Assembly (NCBI GenBank): GCA_016490735.1
Contig: JAEMWC010000194.1
Coordinates: forward strand, 42,501-106,500
DNA: 64,000 nt
Direction of reading: 5' to 3'
From: Pachyseris speciosa
Taxonomy: Eukaryota; Cnidaria; Anthozoa; Scleractinia; Pachyseridae
Shown: positions 46,076 to 56,683 of the stretch, piece after piece
Numbering within the stretch: position 1 is the first letter of the stretch
How the letters are laid out: each line of letters begins with the position of its first letter
Program-made: the position numbers and the translations under genes
The notes under the pieces: model-generated
What the model saw: the letters and a program-made list of their open reading frames with translations, nothing else
Database searches by the model: none
Told to the model about the DNA's origin: nothing

Positions 46076-46520
46076 GGACCACACGAGGGGACATGTTGCA
46101 GGAACATGTTGTTGCAACATGTAGCAGGGACAAAATCGTGTTAATTACGTACTGAGGGACATGTTGCAGGCATATGTAGCAGGGACATGTAACAGGGACC
46201 AAATCACAGAGTGTGCACACTTGTGAAAAAGTTCGCGTCAAGTACGCACTGAGGGACATGTTGCAGGGATATGTTTCAGGGACATGTTGCAGGGACACAT
46301 CCCCTCGTGTGCGTTGACACCTTTTCCACTCGTGCAACATGAATTTTGTGCAGAATGTGTCCCTGCAACATATCGCACGGAGTTCAACTTGTTGAACTTC
46401 ATGGGACATGTTGCGGGGACAAATTTTGCACAAAATTTATGTTGCACTAGAGAAAAAGTGTCAACATACACGAGGGGATGTGTCCCTGCAACATCTACCA
46501 GGGATATGTTCCAGCTATAA
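46076..46520. repeat. Palindromic cluster of GGGACATGTTGCAGG units
   Basis: At least ten degenerate copies of GGGACATGTTGCAGG or GGGACATGTAGCAGG in both orientations. A larger inverted repeat, from CCCCTCGTGTGCGTTGACAC at about 46301 to its complement near 46475, is centred at GTTCAACTTGTTGAAC (about 46383). No flanking duplication was fixed. Confidence 0.75.
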
Positions 46521-48018
46521 GAACCGTGCTGTAACACAAAAGTGGCGGCTGTACCACTGATGTTTGACTTTTAATTTTCTGTCAGTGAAGCACGGCAACT
46601 TCAGGGCCCGCCCAACAAGTTTGAAAATGGGGGTGGGGGGTGGGGAGTGGGGCTCACTTCGAACGCGTCAGCGTGAGTCCACCAGGGGTTCCGGGGCATG
46701 CTCCCCCTGAAATTGTTTAAATTTAAGTCCTCTGAAATGGCTGGAAATTCGTTTAAAACTAACATGGTATGGTGAAACTTATATACAGCAACAAAAAAGT
46801 GGTGTTTTAAAAGAAGAATTTAATTACCTTTTCGCTTAACTGATCACCTTTCAGTAAAACGTCAAATAGAAATGTAACTTCGATTTTTTTTAGTATTACT
46901 TGCTTTTTACTGTTTAAAAGTTGAGGGGAGGGGCTTGAGCCCCCCTCCCCCAGCCCCTCCTCCTGCGCGGTCCCCGAACTTGCAGTTTACTTGCTAAGCT
47001 TTGTACATAATAAAAGCGATTCTCGACTGTGATTCCGGATAGATTGATTCCAGTTCGGCCGGTATTTTGTGCGTCCAGGAAAACGGTTCTTTTTTTGGTT
47101 TCCTGTACTCGTGCTATCAGCTTCAACAAGACCAGAAATTTTAACTCTGTTCCCTTGTTCCCGTCCAAAATTACACCTTGTTCCCTTGTTACCCTTTCAA
47201 GATTAAATTTTATCTCTTATTCTTTGCATATACGTCCTAATTAACCAATCTGAACAAAACAAAATAACTGATTGAAGGTCTACAGTGTTGCTGATAAATT
47301 TTGATCATTATTTCTGTTATATTTTTGACTTTGTGAAAGTATTTCGTAACAAAAATTAAAACAAATCGTAATAGACACGAAAGATGGCAACAAAAACTTG
47401 CCAAAGAAATCAGTAAACAGCAGAAAATCTTCTATCACCCCCACGTTAATGTAAAAAACGTAGGGCCTTGTAATTTTTTGTGTTTGTTCCCCTGTTCCTT
47501 AACCTATTTGATGTTCCCTTGTTCCCTACGATTTTTTTGCTTTGTTCCCGTGTTCCCATTGCCAAATTTCCCGTGTTCCCTTGTTCCCCAAAAACCCCTG
47601 GGGGACCCTCAGCAGTAGTCCAGCTCTGACTTTCCTTTACGATCACTGGATTTTCAAAAATTTCCTGAATTCCCACCATTTTGGAAAAACAAGATAAAAA
47701 GATTTTCAAGGACGTCATCTCAGTGCGTCTTTCTAGATTATGGGCAATGGCCTATAAAGATGACCAAAAAATACGGCCAGACTTCCCCAGCTCGTACTGC
47801 CGAATTTTCCGTACCAAAAAATTAGCTGACAGATTTGCTACAAGAGATAATGCCGAATGGCAAGGTTGCTATTATTTTTTAGCCTTGCTTCGAGACTACT
47901 AGGAGGGCGCCTTTAAATGTCTTTTATCTGTGACGTGTCAAGATGACATTTGGGAATTGCGTGACAGCATGCTGGTCTGCGCTCTGTACTGTCTGAGGAA
48001 ACGCGCATTTCTTCGTTT
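46521..48018. other. Intergenic region upstream of the SDR gene, with repeat debris
   Basis: G-rich (46625-46655) and C-rich (46920-46970) repeat ends suggest another element between them. A degenerate array of TGTTCCCTTGTTCCC units lies at about 47150-47180 and 47480-47600. A 73-codon plus-strand frame at 47681-47902 has no recognised family. TGACGTG near 47933 resembles a CRE-type site close to the SDR start. Confidence 0.45.
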
Positions 48019-51000
48019 ATGGCGGCCATGTATTCTCTGGCCCTACTCGTCTTGTACCTAAGTCTCGTTACGCCAAGCATAGCACAACACAAGAAGAAGG
48101 TACTCGTCCTCGGAGGAGATGGCATGTTGGGGAGTGAAACGGTTGCCCGATTGAAGCTCAGGGGACACCAAATCACCATTTTGCATCGAGGGACGTGGTA
48201 CTGGGACTCGTCCCTTCGAATAAAGCCATGGGTTAACTTTGTACAGTGCGATCGAGATCGGTTCAAAGAGTGTGCTGATAAATTGGGTGATATTACAAGA
48301 GAAAAAGGCATGTTCGATGCGGTGATCGACTTCAGTGGCTACAAACCGAGCCATATCAAGGTAAACAGTCGTCCTTTGTTGCATTTCCAGTTAAACAATT
48401 TCACTTTGTTTTGACTTAATCTCGTGCATGATCGCACTTAAAGGAATCTTGATTCCATTGCTATAACATGCGCACTAAATTCCTGGAATATTTGATCTCT
48501 GACGGGTGTTAGTGTATCAATGAAGAAGGAAAATGTAGACGAGTACGGTACATATTTTTAGATTCACCGAAATTGAGTCGGTCTGAGTAGCGATTGCGTG
48601 ACATTCAATTGCTTGTCACACTTGCCTCACTTGCTTGAAAGGTTACCTTGCAATAATGAAGAGATTAAAGTAACCTGTAAATTCAGATGAAAATTCAGTC
48701 AAAATAACTAGAAAATTCAGATGGAAATTCAGTCAAAATATTAAACGCACTCTTTACAGAAGAACAAACATCTTGCAGATTTTAAAAAGCAAAATCCATA
48801 ACCCTAACGCGATCAGTGAGGCCATCGAACCGAAAATAGGTGAGAGTGTTGCGGCGAGAAATGTTGTTGAAAGGGTACAATTTCAAGAATGTGCGGGCAG
48901 ATGGGGGCAACTACCTCCCTCGTTACGATTTCGTTCGGCGAGTTGTATATTCCCAGATTCTTCAGTTTAGCTTGTGAACGCAGTCCTCTCTCCTGACCTT
49001 GAGCCGGTTGCCACTCCGCAATCACCAGACGTTCATGGAACTCTTCGCTGTATTAATTTCCTCGTTCATTATGACTAAACTCTAATAAGGCCGAAGCATT
49101 GGTGCTAAGTGCGAAGCTGAGTGCGTGAAAAGTGAACGTAGCTACCCAGCTGCCAGCGACGTTTGTGGCGTGCGCTTGCAAGCACAACCTAGATTTTCTC
49201 ACTCAATGGGTAGTAATTTTGCGCGTTAAGATTGGCTACTCCGATGCTAGATAGATGTGGTAAGATTTTTCATCACCTGATGCTTTTGCGGAATGGTTCG
49301 CCCTGCTTCCACCAGAGATGTATGGAAAGATGGACCACTGCACCACTACGTTGCCTTCTTTTTGCTATGAGATCATCTGGTTCAGTTGACATTAACTAAT
49401 GCTTGATTTGGTATTCACCCCATCATTATCATGGATTTAGTCAGGGGCACCCGACGACAACTTTCGGTAGATATCTGTTCGGTGGAGGGTAATTCGCCTT
49501 GGGTTTTCGGCGTCGAATAAAGAGTGCACTCGGATTTTCGTAACCAAAACGTGGCCTAAAATATTCGCAATTGGGAAATCATAGCTCCTGAGATTTTCGG
49601 AAAGGTCGTAATTGCTGTATTTGGCAGTCAAAAACGTCAGCTAGCATTTTCGGAAAGAAAATAGTTCTCTAGAAAGCCCGTGCAAAGTTCATTTCAGCTT
49701 GCATTTTCTCAAAGTAAGATTTTGTTCCCTAACATTTTCGGGCAATGAAATTTTCAGCTAGGGAATCCGAACAGATAAACTTTTTCTAGCTTATGAAAAC
49801 ATATCTTTAAACAGACTTCAAACACCATAAGGTACTTAAAAATGCCTTTCTACAGCTTTTGGTTGTTTTGGCTCGTTGGGTGCCCCTGATTTAGTGCTCA
49901 ATTGTTTTTCCTCAAATTTGTGAGAATCAAAGTCAGACTGAAGCCGCGGCTAAACGAAGTTTTCTCGCTTGCACAGGTGACCCAGTGTTGCGTAAAACGA
50001 CGCGTTGCCCGTAAGCGGATGAAATCGCACCCATACAAGGGCAATGCGACAAGCCAGTATTTAGCGCGAAAAAACCTCAACTCATTGAAGTTACGAATGC
50101 TTCCCTGCGATTTGTTTACATCTACCGCGTGATGGTGGATACAATTGTGACTTTTATCGATCCCAAGTGGAATGACAAAATAAAACAACAACAACAACAA
50201 AAACGCGTCCATTGTTCAGAAGCAAAACCTCACTGGGGCCAAGTCATCTTTATTTAGGTAGGGTGGCCCTTTCAGCACAAGGCTGGTATCAATAGTGGCC
50301 CTATATAACGTGAGGCCGTTAGTCCGTCACCGTTTAAGGGCACCGTTTTAATCTCTTTTGGAACAATTTTGTGCTAAGTTCGCCATATTTCTTTGGGGTC
50401 TTTTTCTTCCGCCAATTGATTAGAATAATAATTGCTTTTCTCTTTGCGCATTCTCGGGGTGACTGTGTTACGCAGTCGTTTATGATTGCTCCAATGTGGC
50501 TCTTTGTTTGTAGTTAGAACCTTTTTGTGATGGGGCGTAGCCAGGATTTTTCAAAGGAGGGTCACACTGTGACATTTGCAGGCCAAGATATCGTCATGAC
50601 GTTTTCGCCACCTGAGTGTTGTAGGTTGTTTGCTTAAAAAAAGGCTTACAAAGAGGGGGTCACGGGCACTCCAGGACCCCCCTAGCTACGCCCTCGTCTT
50701 GCATACGTTTCTTCAGGTCGCTTGTTAGCCACGGCACTGAAAATCCGCGTACTCGACGCGTAACAATAGGTGCGTGTTTGTCTGTAGCTGTTAAGAATAA
50801 ATCTTTGAAGGCGTTCCAGCTTGCCTCTATTGTCTCTTGAAGTTCAACGATTTCCCACGTGATGTGTCCTAATTCTTCACGGAACAATAATACCACACAA
50901 GTGAATAGTGCTTTTCGCGCGCTCGATTGGTTAATCAGAGGTTGAAGTCCTGAATTTTTTTCAGGCTTCTTTTCGCAATTGCATAAATTGCGTTCACAAC

Positions 51001-53698
51001 TGCGAGGATCATTCTTCATTTGATCGGAGGTGATTAGCAAGTACTATTCACCTCCGAGCAGCCGGCGCGCAAGATTTTACAATATCCGACCGCTTGTCGG
51101 TATCCTCCACTTCGGTGAATAATTGTTAATTATTTACCTCGACCCGAAAAATTAAATGTCCACCATTATCCATCTCAACTAAAATGAATTACTGTTAACT
51201 GTCGGCAATCTTGAAAAAAAGCCATGATGAAATTATTGAATCAGTTCGTAAGGTTCGCATTTGGAAATTAATTGTCTCCCACTAACTTTTCAAGTTGATA
51301 GCAGGTTTTCTATTTTCTTTCTTTTTCAGGACTTCATGAAGAAGATGCGCAGCAGGATTCGGCGGTACATTTACATTAGCACTGATTCTGTGTACGAGGT
51401 CTGTAAGGAACCTTCTCAGGACGGTCCCACGCTTGAAGAGGATGCGGTGCGTCCGGACGATCCAAAAGAGAGAGAGGCATATGCTAAGAGGGACCCCTAC
51501 GGGAGCAACAAGCTGGATTGTAAGTAAGATTTTATTAACTTTATAGACCACCAACTTCTGTGGACCTCTTCTCGGACACTGTGAAGAAAAGATCGGTTGA
51601 TCATTTTAGAGTCGAACCTCCGCTTGCGGTCACCTTTGGTAAGCGGACGCTAACATACCACGGTCCCGGGAATTTCTCCGCGCAAACCTTTATTTAAAAC
51701 TTAAATTCCTGTAAGAGGACTCCTCCCTTAACGTAGCTCCTACCGGTTTCCAGCATTTTATATTTTCAAGCACTATTATTTTGATGGATCATTACTACCG
51801 ATCTTTATACGTTGCGACCTTTTAAGTGGTATCAAAGAAATGCCCGGTCATTGGTGAACAAGTTACGAAACTAAGTTTTTTTGACATAACAGGTTACCAT
51901 AGCAACACCTTAACCTGTAAAAAAACGCCCCTAATTTTAGCTTTAAGCGACAATAAATAAAAAACGAGCTCGGTGACCCCCACTTTTCATTTTCGGGAAA
52001 TAATTAGCATAACAAAATAAACTTTTTCCCAAGTTAAAAAAAAAATTGTGGGAGTGGGATTCATAGCCATCTTAAATTTTCGAAGATTTAAGGTGGCTCT
52101 GAAAACAATCCTACATTTCTTTTTAAACTTTGCGAAAATTTGGCTCTTGACATGGGGGTCACCGAGCTGGTTTTTAGTTATTGTTACTTAAAGATAAAAT
52201 AAGGTTTTTTTTTTTTTTAACAGGCTATAGTGTTGCTATTTATGTGAAAAAAATTCATAACTTGTTCACCAATGACTGGGCATTTTAAAGGTATTGACAT
52301 ATAAAGATTGATAGTAATGATCCATTAAAATAATAGTGCTTGAAAATGCTAGTAGAAGCCACCTTAAGTGGGAACCTATGCTCGTTCCAAGGGTCTCTGC
52401 TTACGAGAGGTTTGACTGCCGGTATGTGTTATGGAGCTTATTGCAAAAACGAAAGGAAGTAAGGTGCGGTTTCAACGCTAGTTGGGACACAGGTAAACCA
52501 AGCTCGATATATGAGTATCTGTACTGTACTATATTACGCAAGAGACGAAATATAAGGATTTGTATGGGGAAAACGGTTGCTCTCAAAATTCAAAAAAATA
52601 TTTACGATTTCAAATAAAAAAAATAGCTTTTTGCTTCTCCTTGTGGTACGGATTCTGGGTCGATTAAGAGCGATTTAGGTGATTTTGGTCCCTCTTCTTG
52701 AAGTAAGGTAAAAAGGCATGTGCATGTAATAGATACTCACTCTGTGGCATGCTTTGAAATACCTTTGTTTGAACTTTCCAATTGCGAGAGAAAAGCGCAC
52801 TAATTTTCATAGGATAGAAAAGTATTATGTAAACTTCTACTCCACATTGAGCAGCTTTCCTTTCCTTCTCCTCGTGGCCGGGGGTAGTACAGAGCGCGCG
52901 GTCTGTGCTCAGGGTGTACAGAGGTAACAGAACCGCAACAACAAACGTTCTGGCAAGTAACATTTTGATTTGCTTGGAAAATTCTATTATTCGTGGTTCT
53001 ATTTGCTTGAGAAAGCGGATGAACCACTCTGACTGGATCTTTTTATAACAGGTGAAGAGGCCATTAAGAGGGAAAACGAACTGTGGAACATTCCTTACAT
53101 GATTCTACGGCTTCCGGATGTCATTGGATTGCGTGACAACACCGATCGCTTCTGGAGCTATCTTCTGTGGCTTCGCTTTCACGACATCTTGGATCGCCCA
53201 ATCGACCTACCACCAAGTCTTCGTGACAAGCCCTTAAGCTTCGTTTTCGCTGAAGATGTGGCAAACCTCTTGATTCTTCTACCTGAATACACTGACGACC
53301 GTGTTTTCGACTTTACGTACAACCTCGCCTTTCGGGAGACTGTCACGCTGGAGGAACTGCTGCGTATCATGGCTAAACATCTTGGTATATCTGAAGTTAA
53401 GTTCAGCAGGTCAAACGAGCATGGTGTGCGATATTACCCCTCTGTAACTCGCGGTCCGGTGGACATTTCGATGGCGTTGGAGTACCTAAGGTGGAACCCG
53501 CACGAGCTAGAAACTGGAATTAAGAAGACGGTGCAGTTTTACGAGTACGCTATGCGCTCCCCTGAATTTAAGGTCCAGCGAAAAGCGATCCTTGACAGAT
53601 TCAAGGTTCCTCCTCATGCTATCGGGGCCTTTAAACAGCGGCTGAAGGATGTTTATGGCATAGATTATGATAGGGTTATGGTCAGAGACGAGTTATAA
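48019..53698 (+). CDS. ER-lumen extended SDR (NAD-dependent epimerase/dehydratase family), three exons
   Basis: Exons 48019-48360, 51330-51519 and 53052-53698, joined at GT-AG introns with matching phases (0, then 1), give 392 residues. An N-terminal signal peptide (MAAMYSLALLVLYLSLVTPS, probable cleavage after residue 22) precedes a Rossmann start VLVLGGDGMLG (Gly32, Gly35, Gly38) for NAD(P). The catalytic set is visible: ISTDSVYE (Ser131/Thr132) and YGSNK (Tyr171, Lys175). Later text LPDVIGLRDNTDRFW and FVFAEDVANLL is usual for extended SDRs. The protein ends VRDEL, an ER-retrieval signal of the KDEL type, so the enzyme is predicted soluble in the ER lumen. Substrate unknown. There is no membrane span other than the signal peptide. 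Confidence 0.9.
49442..49888. mobile_element. 447-bp MITE, hAT-like ends, 7-bp target duplication
   Basis: Ends CAGGGGCACCCGACGA and TCGTTGGGTGCCCCTG, flanked by ATTTAGT (49435-49441, 49889-49895). CAGGG ends suggest hAT; the usual hAT duplication is 8 bases, here 7 match. Inside SDR intron 1. The interior is full of GATTTTCGG-type motifs. Confidence 0.75.
50224..50900 (-). mobile_element. Decayed LINE fragment with an inserted MITE
   Basis: Minus-strand text from the endonuclease-to-RT linker: ASWNAFKDLFLTATDKHAPI, VTRRVRGFSVPWLTSDLKK, and after the insertion WSNHKRLRNTVTPRMRKEKS, NYYSNQLAEEKDPKEIW. The part at 50532-50694 is an unrelated inverted-repeat element (GGGGCGTAGCCAGG and CTAGCTACGCCC). 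Within SDR intron 1. Confidence 0.75.
50532..50694. mobile_element. GGGCGTAGC inverted-repeat element inside the LINE fragment
   Basis: Ends GGGGCGTAGCCAGGAT and CCCTAGCTACGCCC pair imperfectly, with GGAGGGTCAC and GGGGGTCACGGG inside. It separates two parts of the LINE linker text. Confidence 0.6.
50942..51033. mobile_element. Half-copy of the 6181-6412 foldback MITE
   Basis: Reads GAAGTCCTGAATTTTTTTCA, GGCTTCTTTTCGCAATT and CACAACTGCGAGGATCATTC, the right arm of the element at 6181-6412. The left arm is missing. Confidence 0.75.
51605..52425. mobile_element. Foldback element, same family as 25984-26634
   Basis: Arms mirror each other: TTTTCAAGCACTATTATTTT and GATCATTACTA near 51770 against their complements near 52325-52345, and GTTACCATAGCAACACC (51894) against GGCTATAGTGTTGCTAT (52224). 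Outer arms reach GTCGAACCTCCGCTTGC (about 51612). Centre near 52050. Within SDR intron 2. Confidence 0.7.
52741..52963 (-). CDS. Candidate first exon of a secreted protein, antisense in SDR intron 2
   Basis: Minus-strand frame starting ATG at 52963 with signal-peptide-like text MLLARTFVVAVLLPLYTLST, then DRALCTTPGHEEKERKAAQC and GVEVYIILFYPMKIS, ending near KVFQSMPQ before a strong donor (GTGAGTAT at about 52735). A TATAAAA lies about 80 bases upstream of the ATG (53041-53047). No following exon was found and no family is recognised. It may be a chance frame. Confidence 0.3.
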
Positions 53699-54882
53699 CA
53701 AATGCTGTTTGCTTATTCGCATTATTTGTTTAATTACATGATTACGTCTAAAAGGAGAACTCGGTTTAAACCGCGCATTAACATTCCTTTAAAATTGGAA
53801 ACTGGCTGGAAATTAACTGTAAAAATATAAAACAAGGACATTTTCTTTTTAGAATTTTAACGCTGCCTTAACTGTTTTGCCTATCTGCTAGTTTAATTAC
53901 AGTTAATTATTATTATTTTTGGGGGGTTTTGTAGACTCTAGGTTATGCATATTATCGTAGACAACCGATCGCGTGAAGGAACAATTTGGATAGGCACGAA
54001 GGCAAACTTCAAAGGCTTTCGCCTTGCCTTTAAGGTGTTAGTATCTAAAGTAAAATTTCTTTCAAAACCATGGAAGTCGTATTTCATTGCGCGTCGAATT
54101 AGGATATAAATATCCCAGTCGCCGCCATTCCGTATTTTGTGACATCATTTAATTGCACATTTGTCACCCGGACGCTTATTTGTCACGGAGTCGTAAAATC
54201 CAATGTTGTGGTTAAATAGTTAAATCCTCAAGCCAATGGCTCTGGAAGAGGGTTAACTCGCATTTGAGTTCAAATATAAACTCGTGGTAAACACCTCAAT
54301 ACGTTTTGTAGGGAACTGTATCAAAGATGGCCAGTTTAAGGTGGGAGGAGGGGGGGTGGGGTGGGGGTACACGCGAATTTGAGTGAAATTTCAAAGAGTG
54401 TGAAGAAGGGATTGAAATGGGGAAAAAATATTTTGAGACACCACCAGACAGCTGACACCCCACAAGGGCACTGCAGGTTGCTGGGGAACTGTTTGGTATC
54501 CGTCTACTAATTTCTAACTTCAAATTCAAATTTTAAACCTTCATTAAATCTTCAATATTTCCTATTTCCCTAAATTTAACTAATCCTTTGAGAAAAATTA
54601 TCTCTCCCCAAATATACCCAATACATCACCCAAAAATTCACAAAACATTCCACAACATAGCTTCGTGAGATGAGCTTAGGGATTTTTGCATTGCTTAAAA
54701 CGGGCAAGAGTTATTAACATTAAATCCAAGTTAAGCGACGAAAAAACGGTGTTCAGGTGTCCGGGTACTCGACTCAATGAAAAAAGGTCCCTGGGCACCA
54801 CCGCAATGCACCCAGAACCTCGGCTAACAGTTTAAAAATTGCCAACACCACGAAGGCCTGCCCAACGAGGACTAATAGACCG
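53699..54882. other. 3' flank of the SDR gene, nothing recognised
   Basis: AT-rich, then a G-rich tract at 54345-54368. The minus-strand frame at 54296-54529 lacks family text. Confidence 0.45.
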
Positions 54883-54891
54883 CTCCCGAAT

Positions 54892-55111
54892 TAGCCTGGG
54901 ACCAGACTCCGCAGTGGGGTAACGAGCGAAAAGAAGGAAAGAGACGAAAAAACATCGGCGAAGGAAAGGGAGCCGAGCGGGGAACTGGGGTCCCATCCCC
55001 TCCCCGTGTCCCCCGCTCGGCTCGCGTTTTTTTATTTATTTATTTATGTTTTTTTGGCCTCTTTCTTTCTTTTCGCTCAGCTACCCCACTGCTGAGCCCG
55101 GTCCCAGGCTA
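54892..55111. mobile_element. 220-bp MITE with 9-bp target duplication
   Basis: Ends TAGCCTGGGACC and GGTCCCAGGCTA, flanked by CTCCCGAAT on both sides (54883-54891, 55112-55120). Arms pair through GCAGTGGGGTAACGAGCG/CAGCTACCCCACTGC and GCCGAGCGGGG/CCCCGCTCGGC to a centre near 55000. Confidence 0.88.
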
Positions 55112-55120
55112 CTCCCGAAT

Positions 55121-56469
55121 TATCTTTGGCCTCTTTTTCAAACCAATAAGGCCTGGTGCATAGCCATTAGTATGAAAATGGCCTTCACTCGGCCTTCCAA
55201 GAGGCAAATGGTAATTGCTATTTGCTTCTCCGCTGATTCACTTCACACCGAACACGGTTGTAATATTATGACAAAATTAGCATAACGAGATCTGAATTCC
55301 TTTTCATATTTTAGTTTCACTTTGGCATCATTTTGATCATGTATACATAGTTGTTGTCACACGGGCGAACTTGATATACATGTACTCTGCGAAGATTTCG
55401 GTTTGTTGACATAGGTCGAGTAATCTAAACGAGTAAGGGCCTGGGAACGAATCCAAATTTCATTGAAAGTCAATGAAATTGAACTAAATGGAAGTGTATC
55501 TCAGAATAAGTAGTTTCAGCAAGTTTGAGTACGTTTGGTTGAAAAGCCGCCAGATAACATGCATTTAAAACTTTAAAAAAAATCCCATACAAATGTCTCT
55601 ATTTCAGAAAGTGTCTCTAATTTTCACAATTTTCAAAATCATTTTTTTCAGCTCCAATTCAACTGAACAGCGTCAAAGTTGGTTAGGTGACCATTTTTGA
55701 GATGCTCTTTCATGCAGTGGAAACAATTTTTTCCAATCGATAAATTTTAAAACCTCGTTCCCAGGCCCTTACTCGTTTAGAACAAAACAGGTAATACACT
55801 TTCCTAAATAAAATATATATTCAGACGAGCCTGTGTTTATGCCTGGAAGGCAAGCGCATTCAATTTTCACCTCGAGTAAATCTACGCAAAGGCGAAGAAA
55901 GAGAGTTACTTCGAAGCAGCAAATTTCGCTAAGGTTGCTTTGAATACAGCGAGTCAGTCAATTAAATATAAAAGCACGGTAAAAATTAACATTCAAGCCT
56001 GTAATTTTTGTTGGGTGGATTCCCTGAAGCGCTCAAAAATTTCGATCGGAGAAAGTCCAAAATGTTTTAATAAAATCCAACATGGCCGCCTTGTTGTATT
56101 GCCATTTTCTTTAGCGCTTGCGCAGAAACGCCGGAAGTGAGCTTTGCGGATTAAACAAGACGACACATACAATAACAAGAGCCTACAAATAGCCTAAACT
56201 TGCAAAAAACAGTATTGTATCCCTAATTTAGCGCTAAACAAAAGAATAGAGAGAAGTCTGTCTTTCTTACATCGGACTCATTGCGCTTAGCTTGTGTTGG
56301 AGTCTATTTCTTTGCAGTGTATATCCCTTTAAAATTACAAGATTGCTTTACAGCTCAATCATTGATCCCAATAATAATAACACTTGTAAAAAATATTTAT
56401 AAAAGAAGAAAAAGAGAGACGAAAAAAAAAAAAAAAAAAAGGAAAAAAAACGTACGATAGGTGTCGCTA
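55121..56469. other. Spacer, no gene recognised
   Basis: Contains an inverted pair CTAAACGAGTAAGGGCCTGG (about 55430) and CCAGGCCCTTACTCGTTTAG (about 55762), probably the ends of an element of about 350 bases. A block near 56110-56165 (GCGCTTGCGCAGAAACGCC) recurs at 59408-59462. An A-rich run lies at 56420-56450. Confidence 0.5.
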
Positions 56470-56545
56470 GAGGAAGTCGAACCCGGGTTATTTACATCAG
56501 AGGTAGTAACAATGACCTCCAGACCACTGTGAGGTTCAGCATAGC
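56470..56545 (-). repeat. tRNA-derived SINE head
   Basis: Minus strand: CTCACAGTGGTCTGGAGGTC (A-box-like) followed by ACCCGGGTTCGACTTCC (B-box-like GGTTCGA). The same box pair as at 41660-41728. The A-rich tract at 56420-56450 would be its 3' tail. Not a foldable tRNA gene. Confidence 0.5.
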
Positions 56546-56683
56546 TAATACATACATACATACATAGTTTATTTAAAGCAGGTTGGAAGTATTGGCAAGA
56601 CAAGAGTCCTGATGTGGACCTGCACTATCTACCTAAGAATTACATTGAATAAAATATAATTAATTAACATCGGTAAAAATGAT

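Noticed and set aside
44172..46520. CRISPR-like array
   Set aside because: Units are contiguous or irregularly spaced and arranged as inverted arms with a target duplication; there are no unique spacers of constant length and the genome is eukaryotic.
56470..56545. A tRNA gene
   Set aside because: B box is good but the anticodon arm and acceptor stem do not fold; a SINE relic fits better.
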